A DNA stretch of 64,000 bases from Bugula neritina (lineage: Eukaryota; Bryozoa; Gymnolaemata; Cheilostomatida; Bugulidae). The stretch lies in the NCBI GenBank assembly GCA_964035545.1, contig OZ037766.1:27754173-27818172 (forward strand), written 5' to 3'. A model generated the notes under the pieces. The model was not told where the DNA came from, did not search any database, and saw nothing but the letters and a program-made list of their open reading frames with translations. Position 1 is the first letter of the stretch. Every line of letters begins with the position of its first letter. This document shows positions 24,690 through 36,326 of this stretch, piece after piece. Made by a program: the position numbers and the translations under genes.

Positions 24690-26230
24690 TTAAGTCACTT
24701 TTAAAGTATGAAAATACAATTTGCTGGCAATAATAGCAGTTTACAATTTACAACTTTTCATTAAAACATTAAAACTTTTCATCCACTATATGCCAAACTA
24801 TAAAAAAGTTAACATTCATTTCAGTCAGAAAGTCAGCTGGTATTCGTTTAGTGCTGGTAGTTCTAATATGAAAATATTTTTTTCTAACACCACTTTACCA
24901 GTTGTGCACCTGGTAATTTCTTGGCAAAGTATCAATTTTTTTCAATGTTTTTAATCTAGCTCTTTGAAAAAACACAGTAACTACATCTTTTAGCTATTTA
25001 TGATCACTATCCTTATATGCAGACACATTTTTTTTCAGTGTTGATGATTTATTTTTTTCTCTGGCTGAGACCTACTTGTTTTATAGCCAGAGGGACGCCG
25101 TAGCCCGACAAACTGTAGAAATTCAAGTTGCAGTTTCTATGAGCTATACATTGATCATGACTGAATAATTGACTGTGACCTTGACCATGAATATCTTATA
25201 GAGCTTGCTTGCAATTCTTTGATTTTTCACAACCCCGACATCCTATGCATATTGAACTTTCTTTTTGGTTCTTCACAATGATCACCAGTACAAATTATGG
25301 ATATATCCATATATTTTATGGGACATTTATCCTACTCCTCCACATACATTCATTTTTCTGATTTTTCTCTGTTGACATTACCCTCTGGATTTAATTAATA
25401 TCAAATGCTTTGCCTTAATACAGTAAACCTCCTCTTCGCAATTGTGACACGTTTTAACAGCTTCATGAATAAGAATATTGTCGAACCAAACCATATACGC
25501 CTAAAAAATTTATGCTTTTTTATACAGTTCTCTAACTTCATTTGAAGTATTACATTCAGAATTATGTACTACCTTTTTGGTTTCTAATTTGTCACCTGCA
25601 GATGCCATTGTATGTCTGTCTAAAGTCCTGTTCAGTGTGCTCAGTTACCAAGTTATTGACGCACTCTTCTAGCCTCAGCATGGCTACTTGGTGGCAGGCT
25701 GTTGGTAATAGTTTGACTTGCTCCCCAAGTCTTTTAAAAAATATTGTGTGGATATTTGGGCACAGGTGTACTGTTATCACCTAATTTTGCAGCAATCACA
25801 TCGAGCATGTTAGTAGCAGTATTTATTGCGCTAGTCATTAAACCATCTATTTTTCATTTTCTTGGTCTTTCTTGCTCCTCTCTATTCCCTGAGCTTGTAC
25901 TTGATAAAAATATTTAAAAAATTTTGATAACATGTAACTAAAACGTAGCATACTTACTACGAATAAAAATGAAGTAACATAGTAGGGAACTTGAAAACTC
26001 GCAGCCTTATTGAGAGATGAGTGGCTTTCTTTACGTATTGAGCTTCCAATAGATAGCAAGAATTTAAAATTTTTCCAATATGCCCCCCCTCGGTTCAAGC
26101 ACTTCTTGTGCACTTGCACCAGATGAAGATGTACTAGTTCTTTGTATTTTCGAAATTTCTTTAAAATAGTCTCGTATATTCTGCCACTTTTTTGTCGCTG
26201 TTTTGGCTGCAAAAAATCAATTGTGGTAAC
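24690..26230. repeat. Noncoding mosaic with a segment repeated at 29.3 kb
   Basis: 24690-25500 shows no coding signal. 25540-25780 is closely repeated at 29340-29575 (shared words ttcagaattatgtactac, ttaccaagttattgacgcac). On the minus strand the copy at 25.6 kb leaves a 62-codon frame that I do not recognise; the 29.4-kb copy has a stop in it. Near 25590-25625 the minus strand reads TMASAGDK, a remnant of N4BP2 exon 19 (TMTSDEDK). About 25905-26230 is extra relative to the other copy. Confidence 0.5.
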
Positions 26231-27460
26231 GTTAGCTTCCTTGATCTGCTTCTTCCTAAGAATTGGCCTTATAAACAGGACTGCAGGTTGGTGATGAGTT
26301 TATTTTCAGTAGACTTGATAAAACAAATTTGTTACCTGCAGATGACATTGCGAGTTTGTCTGAAACAATTGGACAAGCCTAAAATAATGAAACTTTAAAT
26401 GTGTATTCACTCCTCTCTATGTGACAATTATAAGACAAATGCAATGCTTGCCCTTTTCTCAGAGTTTCAAGTTCAAAAATTTACTGTATAGTTTCAACTA
26501 AACAAGGATTCAGTAAAATAATGAATATTAGGTACAGCCAGCTCAAGTCTTTCTTACAAAAAAATATATTATTTTCTCATTCATCTGTATACCATAGAGA
26601 TGATGAGCATGAACAGAATTTAACAGTTATCTGATAAGTTGTTGAAGTATCGCTCAGAATTATGAGATTTTAGTAAAGTTAACATGGGTTTTAATAGAAC
26701 CTCGGCAATAACAGAAAAATATTTTTGTAATCATTTTTTAGTTTTGCTTTCTGTATTTCAAATCGACAGTTGCAGTAAGGTAGGAAAGTTAAGGCCAGTT
26801 TCTTTAGATCCTTAGTAATGAGGCAGACATAGTTTTTGGAATAATAGTTACTTTAAAATTTTGTATTTTAACTCAACAGAGAATGTTTACCTGAAGCAAT
26901 GCTCTACTTATAGCTACGCAACAAGTGTTCTTCTCTGATTAGTTGAAATAGGTTAGCTACTTGGAAAAATCAAATCAGATATAAAGCAATGCTGACTCTT
27001 ATTTCAAACTTTCTCTTCTTTTTTACTGGTGAGTAACAGCCTCAGCTCTTAGCCCTTTATAGCCAGTATACTAATTCTATCTCAAACCACTGTTGGTGCA
27101 CAAGACATATCTGCATACATGGGCACAGAAATGTTAAAAACATTACCTAAATGGTTGGCCACCATAATTTGCTCTGCCACATACACAGGCTCATGGGTTG
27201 AGGGCTGTGCAGGTCAACCCATTTTTTAGAGTTGTTGTAGTTGATAATTTTGGAAGCTGCCTTGAAAGTAGCTTATTTTTCTTTATTATGGTGAAGCTGA
27301 GCCTGTTGATAAGAGGTTTACACAATAAATAATTCAAAACAACCTATAAGTGGATTCTCTCTAGTCTTTTTACCACTTTCTGATTACAGACTATGAGCCA
27401 TCACTCGTGTCATCGTGTGACTAAACATAACAAGTAGACAAAAATGTCCATATTGCTGTC
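26230..27460 (-). pseudogene. N4BP2-derived copy C: decayed exons 19, 27 and 28
   Basis: About 26269-26385 resembles exon 19. A short exon 27-like piece lies near 27025-27105 and an exon 28-like piece at about 27148-27305, where VDLHSPQP stands in for ADLHGLHP with internal stops. The whole unit recurs at about 30800-32010 and 43960-45170. There is no usable frame. Confidence 0.65.
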
Positions 27461-27526
27461 ATTTATGTTAAGTGTTGTTGTTAAACATAGACAGCTATAA
27501 CATATTATATCTTAGTGTATTGTTAG

Positions 27527-27793
27527 TTACCAGTATTTCATATTGGTAACCAACATCATACTGCTTCTTCCTTGAAGCAGTATGGGATTTTTCTTTGTAT
27601 TTCTCTTCCAAATGAATGAGAGCCTTGGCATACAGTGTCGAAAGTCATGGCTTTTTTTCATACTTTTTTCGCTCCTCCATATGAATAAGAGCTTCTGCTC
27701 CGAATTTGCTGTATCTAGCATTACTCTCATACTCCATACTCCTTTGGAATGTTTCCCCCGGCCAGTTATCAAGTGGATGTACTTCTCTTTTCC
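27527..27793 (-). pseudogene. Chimera of N4BP2 exon 29 and two exon 27 fragments
   Basis: On the minus strand an acceptor and KEKYIHLITGRGKHSKG (exon 29, Smr second motif) run straight into an exon 27-like stretch in another frame (MEYESNARYSKF, then MEERKKYEKK and a stop). A second exon 27-like tail follows (LIHLEEK, KKQYDVGYQYE). The join occurs at a shared sequence near AAAGGAG. It is a recombinant relic, not a gene. Confidence 0.75.
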
Positions 27794-28060
27794 TGGTACA
27801 ATAGTGGAGGATTGCCATATTTATGAAGATCAGCAGTGATGTACTTATAGCATAGATATACTCAAATAGATAATGGTAAATATTGCACGATCCGAGATTG
27901 ATACACTATAATTTGAAAATGTTTACATATTTATATATATATATATATGAATTTCAGTAGGATGTATTTACACAAAATGTTCTAAAAGACAGAAATAATG
28001 GCCAAAAGAGGTGTGCATGGGCACAGAAATTCCGCTAATAGCTCTACTTCAAAAACTCAC

Positions 28061-28794
28061 TCCGACGTTTGACCAAGATGCTTTGCTCAGCAAAATGCAC
28101 GGCCTCCTGGGGATGAAGGCCGTGCAAGTCAATTTCCAGGTGTGTCTGTTGGTGTTGTTCCTCCTGAAAATCTTCTCAGCTGCCTGGAAATTGGCTTCTT
28201 GTTCTTTTTCAAGATGATGCTGAGCCTGTAACAAAGATTTTCACACACTGAACAATTTGAAAATAACTCTATCGAATCATGTGGAATTCAACCAATCAGG
28301 GTTTGTGCAAGTGAAGTATGTGACTGTGTTTCGCCAAAGAGAACACAACTCTGTTGTGTAACATACTGAAGCAATTTATTGGAGAGGGGGGAGTGGGGGT
28401 AACCAAACACAGCATTAGCTGGTCTACTTTACTTTACCACCAGAAAATCTATCTTAAATTATCATTGGAATTAGGTGGCATTATTATAGTTAGGCCATAT
28501 TGTTGTAATTTAAATTGGTGAGTGAGGAAAATTAACTTTATATCTGACAAAGACAATAATATTTTAGGACTTGGTGCATAACAAATTCTGCAAGATTCTC
28601 AACTTTATAAAGTAAATAACACAAATAAACGTCAAGCGGTGTCATACTATTTGTTTGTAGCTGTGGCTATCATTATCATGCTTCCTGCTGAAAGCAATGC
28701 TGGCCCTTCTTTCGTACTTTCTTCTTTCTTCTAGGTGAGCTACAGCCTCAGCTCTGTGCTCTTCGTAGCCAGCATTGCTTTCCTTTGCCAACCG
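28061..28794 (-). pseudogene. N4BP2 3'-exon copy D: exon 27 open, exon 28 frameshifted
   Basis: Exon 27-like 28648-28794 (147 nt) is open and close to copies B and G. Exon 28-like 28061-28225 is 165 nt, one less than the parent; the lost base falls between NTNRH and the Smr motif, so EIDLHGLHPQEA is readable only in the shifted frame. No exon 29 or 30 follows on the minus strand; the next sequence down is the chimera at 27.5-27.8 kb. Confidence 0.8.
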
Positions 28795-28859
28795 CTGTTA
28801 AAATACAGAACACATGCTTGTACAAAATAGCTAAAGTCCATATTATAATAATTATGTTG

Positions 28860-29340
28860 GCGTAAAGAAGACTGACAACTCCACCAGTTTACAAGCAACT
28901 TGGACTAAATTGTGCTTCACTTGTTATTATTCGGGTTATTTAAGCAATGCTACTAAGCAAAGTTCACCTTAATTATAGCTTTATTTAATCACTAAAAACA
29001 AGAAGTAAAACTGTACAACATTAGAGAAACACGTTACATAATTGAAAGTAAAATAACACAATTTGACACTGATAAATACAAGCTTTGACTGCCGGCTATT
29101 CAAACAAACTAGCTGCCAGCTCAAGTTGTTAGGCTCCTCCTACTAGCTAATTGTCAATAGCATCCATCCCAATATATTACTAATTGTAGGCCTATAGTGA
29201 ATAAGTCACTGGCTCCGCTGATTGGTTTTTACGGTCATCAATTACTACGATAGTTAATCTGCTGCATGTGTATGCATCGTTTCATATGCATATAGAGAAG
29301 AAGAGTGAGGAGTTGTCCTTTCGATACCATAATACAAAAT
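28860..29340. other. Stretch without a gene
   Basis: AT-rich sequence with no coding signal, repeat structure or RNA gene that I can see. Confidence 0.4.
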
Positions 29341-30090
29341 TCCTACAATATTCAGAATTATGTACTACTTTTTTGGTTTCTAGTTTGTCACCTGCAGATG
29401 CTATTGTATGTCTGTCTAAAGTTCTGTTCAGTGTGCTCGGTTACCAAGTTATTGACGCACTCCTGTAGCCTCAGCATGGGTACTCCGTGGCAGGCTGTTG
29501 GTAATAGTTTGACTCACTCCCCAAGTCCTTTAAAAAAGTAGTCTAAGTGTGGATACTTGGACACAGGTGTACTGTTATCACTTACTTTCACACAATGACA
29601 TTGAGCATGTTAGTAGAAGCATTTAATGCCCTTGTCATTGAGTCATAATTTTTTTTTGGTCTTTCTTGCTCCTCTTTATTCACTGAGCTTGTACTTATCA
29701 CCTGCAGATGCCATTGCAAGTTTTTCTAAAACAAACAGACATAGCCTAAATAATGAAAATTTAAATGTATATTCGCACAGCTCTATGTGACAATCATAAG
29801 ACAAATGAAATTATAATAATTATCTTAAAGTGCATGGTAACTTCTGCAGGTTTCTTAACTTCATAAAATAGAGCCAACTTGAAGTCAACACAAATCACCA
29901 TGAAGCGGCATCATTCCATGCGTTGGTAGCGGTGGCCGTCATCATAATGCTTTATCCTAAAAGCAATGCTTGCTCTTCTCTCATAGTGATATCCAACTAA
30001 AAGATTTACACTCGCCATAGTTCGAAAAAAACAAGGATTCAGTAAAATAATAAATATTAGAGGCAACTAGTTGAAGTCTTTTTTTTTACA
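29340..30090. repeat. Repeat segment with N4BP2 exon 19 traces
   Basis: 29340-29575 repeats 25540-25780. At about 29690-29725 the minus strand has ATGGCATCTGCAGGTGA, the exon 19-derived word also found near 25600, 26340, 30930 and 44060. A further exon 27-like tail lies near 29890-29990. Nothing is open. Confidence 0.45.
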
Positions 30091-32480
30091 AATAAGATAT
30101 AGTTCTTACTTATCTGTATACCATATAGATGATCAGCATAAACGGAAATTAACAATTACCTGATAATAGAACCTCGGTAATAATGGAGACATAGTTTTGC
30201 AATAGTTGTGTAGCTTTGATTTCTGTAGTTCAAATTGACAGTAGACTGAATTTTTACATAGAGCACTGCTTTATTTATAGCTACAAAACAGGTGTTCGAT
30301 TTCGATTGGTTGAAATAGGTTACCACACAAAATATTTATACACTCAAGATCTGCTATACTACAATGCTAATTTTTGATCTAAGCTATTTTGTTTGAAGAA
30401 TTATTATGGCCACCTTGTTTACTACTTCTAAATCTATAACAGGCATATAGATTTGAGAGTTAATAAGTCTCATACTGATCTTGTTGCATTTTCAGGCCCA
30501 TTATGAAATCATTAAATGTTTTGTTTATACTCTTTCATTTTTTCTAACGACATTGAGTTTGTATAAGCATGTTTTTTCAAAACCTACAGATTTCATGATC
30601 TGCTACAGACATCATCTCCGAGCATACTGCTCACATCTGTGCTTTTTTGCAGTCACTACATTTTATATCAACTAGTCAATTCCTTAACATTTTTTTGTAC
30701 CAAACCATTGCTTTTGTCATTGAATATACAATCATAGCAGTTTGTTTGTTATTCACTGCCTGTGACGTCTTCAGTTGGCGCTGTTTTGCCTGAATATTTG
30801 AAAGCTGACCCAGCGTTAGTTTCCTTGATCTGCCTAAGAATTGGCCTGGTAAACAGGAATGCAGGTTGGTGAGTTTATTTTCAGTAGACTCATTGCGAGA
30901 GGTTCAACTTGATAAAACAAATTTGTTACCTGCAGATGCCATTGCGAGTTTGTCTGAAACAATTGGACAAGCCTTAATAATGAAAATTAATGAAAATTTA
31001 AATATATGTTCACACATCTCTATGTGATAATTATAAGACAAATGCAATGCTTGCCTTTTTCTCAAAGTTTCAAGTTCAAAAATTTGCACTATAGTTCCAA
31101 CTAAGCAAGGATTCAGTAAAGTAATGAATATTTTATACCACCAGCTCAAGTCTTTTTTACAAAAAAGATGTTATAATTCTCATTTATCTGTATGCCATAG
31201 AGATGATGAGCATGAAACAAATCTAACATTTGCCTGATAAGTTGTTGAAGTATTGCTCAGAATTATGAGATGGTAGCAAAGTTGACATCGGTTTTAATAA
31301 AACCTCGGCAATAACAGAGAAATAGTTTTGTTATCATTTTTTAGCTTTGGTTTCTGTATTTCAAGTCGACAGTAGGGTAGGAAAATTAACGCCAGTTTCT
31401 TTAGATCCTTAGTAGTAAGGCAGACATAGTTTTTGGAATAATAGTTTAGAATTTTGTATTTCAACTCAACAGAGTGAACGTTTACCTGAAGCAATGCCTT
31501 ATTTATAGCTACAAAACAAGTGTTCTATTTTGATAAGTTGAAATAGGTTAGCTACTTGAAAAAATCATATCAGGTGAAGCAATGCTGACCCTTCTCTGAA
31601 ACTTTCTTTTCTTTTTCTGGTGAGTAACAGCCTCAGCTCTTAGCCCTTTATAGCTAGTTTACTAATTCTATGGCAAACCACTGTTGGTGCACAAAACACA
31701 TTTGCATACATGGGCGCAGAAATGTTAAAAACATTACCTCAATGCTTGGCCAGGATAATTTGCTCCACCCCATACACAGGCTTATGGGGTGAGGCCCGTG
31801 CAGGTCAACTCCTGTTTTGGAGTTTGTGTGTTTAAAAATTTGGGAAGCTGCCTTGAAAGTAGCTTATTTTTCTTTTTTATGATGAAGCTGAGCTTGTTGA
31901 TAAGTTTACACTGTAAATAATTCAAAACCAGCTATAAGTGGATTCTCTCCAGTCTTCTAACCACTTTCTGATTACAGACTATGAGCCATCACTCGTGTCA
32001 TCATGTGACTAAACATAGAACGAATAAAACAATGTCATTTTAATAAACTAGTGTGTTACATTAAAATTTTCACTTTAAATTGTATGACAAGTACCTAGTC
32101 ATGCTTTTTACAGAAGAATTTTAGCCTGTAAGACAAATTTTCAAATATTAAATAATTTCAAACCAATTGTAATAGTGCTATTATGTTACTAATACCTTAA
32201 CACTTTAGTTGCCTAATTTAGGTTAGATATTATTTGCAGGTCTGCTATATTGCTGTAATTTATATTGTTAAGTGTTGATGTTAAACATAGACAATTACAT
32301 ATATTTTTGTGCATCATAACATCGTTAGGTTAGTTCCGGATGTTTCATACCGCTTCTTCATGAAAGCAGTATGGGTTTTTTCTTTGCCTATTCTCTCCTC
32401 CAAGTGAATGAGAACCTCGGCATACAGTGCACTTAAAACCAACAAATAACCATCCAGCGGTATCATAATGTTCTTCCGTA
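30090..32480 (-). repeat. Segmental duplication, ~2.4 kb (partner 43301-45650), with N4BP2 relics
   Basis: This segment aligns by eye with 43301-45650 through most of its length. It holds a decayed exon 19 (about 30850-30960; the minus strand reads AMASAGNK, then ESTENKLTNLHSCLP against ESTQDKLTNLHACFP in N4BP2), a decayed exon 27 (about 31610-31690), exon 28 (about 31735-31905) and an exon 27 tail (about 32340-32430). Confidence 0.7.
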
Positions 32481-33930
32481 ACGGTTGCCAACATCAAACT
32501 GCTTTTTCATAAAAGCGATTCCAGCCTTTTCTTCATACTTCTTCCGCTCCTCCATGTGGATGAGAGCCTCTGCTTTGAATTCACTATATCCAGCATTGCT
32601 CTCGTACATCTCCATATTGAACCACTGTTGGAACACCAGACACATGCATTTACAAAGCGGCTAAGATACATATTTAGGTATGTTAGTCTGCAAAAAGAAT
32701 GACAACTCTACTTGTAGATTTAGACTTAACCGAAATAGACTAGGAACTATACAATAACAAACTATTGGTTAAATGCCAAGAACTTACTGTATATTGTTTC
32801 TGTTTAAATACGTGAGTACAGCACTCCGAACTTTCGGTACGCCTCCTTTGGAGTTATTTCCACGGCCAGTTACTAAGTAGACGTACTTCTCTTTTCCTGG
32901 TGCAAAGGTTAGAGTAGATATAAAGATAAAGAAAAGGAGTGGCAGGGTTATAGCACATAAAATGCTATATTGTGTATCATTTTATACTATAACATGTAAT
33001 ATTTAATACATTGTATTGCAATAATGTAAGTACAGTATATAATATGGCAGATATAATCGTGTGAAATATCATAATGTTTGAAATGGAAACACAATAATGA
33101 TCATAATAAATCTCAGTGTGAAGTAGTTACACACATAACCTTCTGAAAAATAAAAGAATAAAATGGCCAGACTGGATACACACGGACAGAGTGAGTGAGT
33201 AAGTGCACATTGCAAGCTCTACTATAAATTATCTTCAAAATAAAACCCACCTCGACGCTTAGCTAGGATAATTTGTTCTCCAACAAGCACCGCCTCCTGA
33301 GGGTGAAGGCCGTGCAGGTCTGCTTCCTGCCGATCCCTGTTTGAGTTGTTATGCCTGAATATTTGAGAGGCTGCTTGGAAGTTGGCCTCTTTTTGTTTGT
33401 TCTTATGATCCTGCGCCTGTAAGCAAGGCGTTCCCACGTTAAACAATTTGAAACCAACTCTAACAGATCATGTAAAACTCTGCCAGTCAGGGTCAGATAC
33501 CACTAAAATATCTCACCATTATAACTTATATAAAATCCTGCGAGTTCAACTGAGAAACGCATGCTTCTGAAAAATAAGTTGTTTGGTATTGCATTTCAAG
33601 TCAGGTCTCAATTGCATTTCAGTTTTTTTTTTGTGATTCGAATTGTTGAGTGATGAAGTTTAAACTTAGACCATTATATCTTGGTGCACACTAAACTTTA
33701 AACAGGTTTTCTAATTATTATCCATACATCAAACTTGAAATCAACAAGTAACCATCAAACGGTATCATACCATCTGTCCATAATGTTAGCCAACATCAAA
33801 CTGCTTTTTCATAAAAGCAGTCCTAATCTTTTCTTCATACTTTTTTTCTTTCCTCCATGTGGATAAGAGCCTCTGCTCTGAATTCACTATATTCAGCATT
33901 ACTCTCGTACTCTTCCATATCGAATCACTG
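32469..33930 (-). pseudogene. N4BP2 3'-exon copy E: recent duplicate of exons 27-29
   Basis: Exon 29-like 32788-32896 (109 nt) and exon 28-like 33251-33416 (166 nt) are open and phase-correct, with DLHGLHPQEA and TGRGNNSKGG intact. They and the intron between are nearly the same as 614-1242, roughly 95 percent by eye, the closest copy in the window. The upstream exon 27-like piece (about 33770-33930) is broken: first codon TGA, a frameshift and a later TAA. A second exon 27-like piece, 32469-32624, is open but has lost its donor (TT for GT). No exon 30 was seen. Confidence 0.85.
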
Positions 33931-34011
33931 TTGGAACACAGGACACATGAGAGCTGGAGAAGATTCGACAGTTGTGATAAAAGAAGATCAACAGTAGTGC
34001 TACCCTTTTAC

Positions 34012-34811
34012 CTCAGAAACTGGTCCCGGCGAGATGGTTGTCGCGTCTATTATTTCACCTTCCTAAAAGCAAACTCAAATGAGTGTATAAAAATATAGCT
34101 ATACTGATATAACCATTAGAATTGAGTTTGTCTAACACACTATACACATTTTGTAAAAGCTGGAGAATATACAAGTGATGCCAGAGTAAGCAGTAAAGCT
34201 ACCCTCTACCTCAGAACCTGTCTCAGATGAGACGGTGACCACATCCACAATTTCTTCTTCCTGGAAACAAACATGAAATACCAGTTGTTGTTAGTTTACT
34301 ACAGCTAATGTCAATTTATATGAAACAATGTAGAACAGGTTTGTAAACGAGAAAAATGCATCTGTTCAAAAGAGCATTGGGTGCAGCAATGACAAAGAGA
34401 AGGAAAGAATGACAGAAAAAAAGAAACAAGCAAAAGTGGAAATAGCAAAAGCCAAAGAGAAGGTTTAAGAGGAGTGTATAAAGACTTGTAAGAAAATGTG
34501 GCAAACAACATACAATTTCCATAAACTATCAAGTGGCTACTAAAAAGAAAGAACATAAGATAAGATTATACGACTGAAGTTTAGGGAATAGAAATGCATA
34601 ATCATATCAAACTCAGATAGGTTACTAACAAAATATAACCTTACCATAGCCATTAGACTTGATTCCCCCCAAATACTTTACACAAACTTTGTAAAAGCTA
34701 GAAAAAACTGCAAGAAGTGATGCAAGAACTCAACAAAAGAGCTACTCTCTTGAGTCTCACCTCTGAAACGCTTTCCGGTGAAGCAGCTGTGGCGCCTTTT
34801 CTTTCCTCTTC
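34012..34811 (-). other. Three tandem 51-nt exon-like units
   Basis: Units at 34012-34062, 34210-34260 and 34761-34811 each start after a pyrimidine-rich AG acceptor, end before GT(A/G), measure exactly 51 nt and are open in phase 0: EGEIIDATTISPGPVSE, EEEIVDVVTVSSETGSE and EEERKGATAASPESVSE. Being phase-symmetric, any number could be spliced in. I do not recognise the peptide and find no clear parent exon in N4BP2. They sit upstream of copy E on the minus strand. Confidence 0.55.
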
Positions 34812-34920
34812 CTAAAAACAAAAACAAATTACTGTGTAAGTTTGCTGCTACTATTACCACTTTATGTAGAACAATGTGGCACGTGATGTAATCAGTTTAC
34901 CAACATAAAATTTATATCAT

Positions 34921-35520
34921 GTATATAAATAAATGAATACGATTAAGGATGATGATTAAGGACAAAGTACAAGTGTGTGTGCTGGACAAATATTTTATAG
35001 ATACCTAGCTTTAAGGTTGGCAAAGCCCTATAATTTACATGTGCCAGCCTTTCAAGTGTCAGCTTTTCAAATCAAGTTTTCTTGTGCTTTATTTACCTTT
35101 CTGAACAGGTGGTTGTCCAAACAAAATTTGACTTCCACATGAGCGGCACTGCATGGTACTCATCCTGTAAAAAAGTAAACGTTATAAAGTAATTGGTTAA
35201 AACTTGTTGTATAGAGTTACCATATAAAATATATCAATGTGCATGTATAGTATATGTATATAATGATAAACGTATAGGTACTGAAGGTAAAACATAAGTA
35301 TGCATGTTTGAAGTTTACAGATCAAACATAATTTATAAAACAATATAAAATTGAAGTAAAAATTTATATATACTCGGCTTAGATTAAGATCTGGTCAAAA
35401 CCATATCTAGAAGTGCCAGTGACCAAACCAAGTTGACTTCCTGAAAGCTTAATTCAGCCACTCAGCAACTTTGTTTTACTCCCCCTGTTTAAAATGTAAA
35501 ATACTATAAGGTGCTGTAGG
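34921..35520 (-). pseudogene. TPR-gene fragments within a segment repeated at 46.6-47.2 kb
   Basis: At 35097-35167 the minus strand reads QDEYHAVPLMW, and at 35405-35500 HFKQGE, stop, NKVAEWLN. Both resemble HYKQEEYDSAAEWLNDAL of the TPR protein. The segment is repeated at about 46630-47220. The first piece also looks like a short initiating exon with a CxxC, but the TPR match explains it better. Confidence 0.55.
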
Positions 35521-35648
35521 CTATCATGTCTAAATCAGTGAGATAGTTACCAATACCGTATTATTTTGTTTGTAGAATCATGTTTTATTTGATTTATCAT
35601 TTAAACTCTTGTGGTAGAAACTATTGGCTAATGTTAAGAAGAACTTAC

Positions 35649-36136
35649 TGTATATTGTTTTCGTTTAAGTAGGTAATTACAGCACTGCGGACTTTCGCTA
35701 CGCCTCCTTTGGAATGTTTCCCCCGGCCAGTTATCAAGTGGATGTACTTATCTTTTCCTGGTACAATAGTGGAGGATTGCCATATTCATGAAGATCAGCA
35801 GTGCTGTGCTTATAGCATAAATATACTCAAATAGATAATGTTAATATTGCATATTTACATATAGAATTTCAACAGGATGTACTTAAACAAAATGTTCTAA
35901 ACGACAGAAATAATGGCCAGAAAGGGTGTGCATGGGCACAGAAATTTGTAGCTCTATTTCAAAAACTCACTTCGACGCTTGGATAGGATGCTTTGCTCGG
36001 CAAAATGCACGACCTCCTGGGGGTGAAGGCCGTGCAAGTCAATTTCCAGGCATTTCCTATTAGAGTTGTTCTTCTTAAAGATCTTCTCAGCTGACTGGAA
36101 ATTGGCTTCTTGCTCTTTTTCAAGATGATGCTGAGC
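35649..36136 (-). pseudogene. N4BP2 3'-exon copy F: exons 28 and 29 intact, 27 and 30 missing
   Basis: Exon 28-like 35971-36136 (166 nt) has EIDLHGLHPQEVV, and exon 29-like 35649-35757 (109 nt) has LITGRGKHSKGGVAKVR; phases and splice sites are kept. Compared with copy G, about 370 bp holding exon 30 are missing between 35520 and 35525, and the place of exon 27 is taken by the hexapeptide-repeat block. The Smr core is therefore intact but has no first or last exon. Confidence 0.8.
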
Positions 36137-36326
36137 CTGTAACAAAGATTTTCACACACTAAACAATTTAAAACCAACTTTAACCAATCATGTGAAATTT
36201 AACCAATCAGGGTGAAAGTGAATTATGCGATTGCGTGTTGCCAAAGAGAACACAACTCTGTTGTGTAACATACTGAAGCAATTATTAGCTGGTCTAATTT
36301 ACTTTACCACCAGAAAATCTTCACAT

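Noticed and set aside
25590-25625. A recurring first exon MASAG followed by a GT donor (also near 26340, 29700, 30930, 44060)
   Set aside because: The 30.9-kb copy continues in register with N4BP2 exon 19 beyond the supposed donor (ESTENKLTNLHSCLP), so these are exon 19 relics, not initiating exons.
25847-26212. 121-codon minus-strand frame, basic and hydrophobic
   Set aside because: No recognisable family or splice support; it lies in a block inserted relative to the repeat copy at 29.6 kb.
35097-35164. A short initiating exon MSTMQCRSCGSQI with a CxxC zinc-ribbon look, repeated at 46786-46853
   Set aside because: Another frame (QDEYHAVPLMW) aligns with the TPR protein segment QEEYDSAAEW, and further TPR fragments lie next to both copies, so it is a decayed TPR piece.
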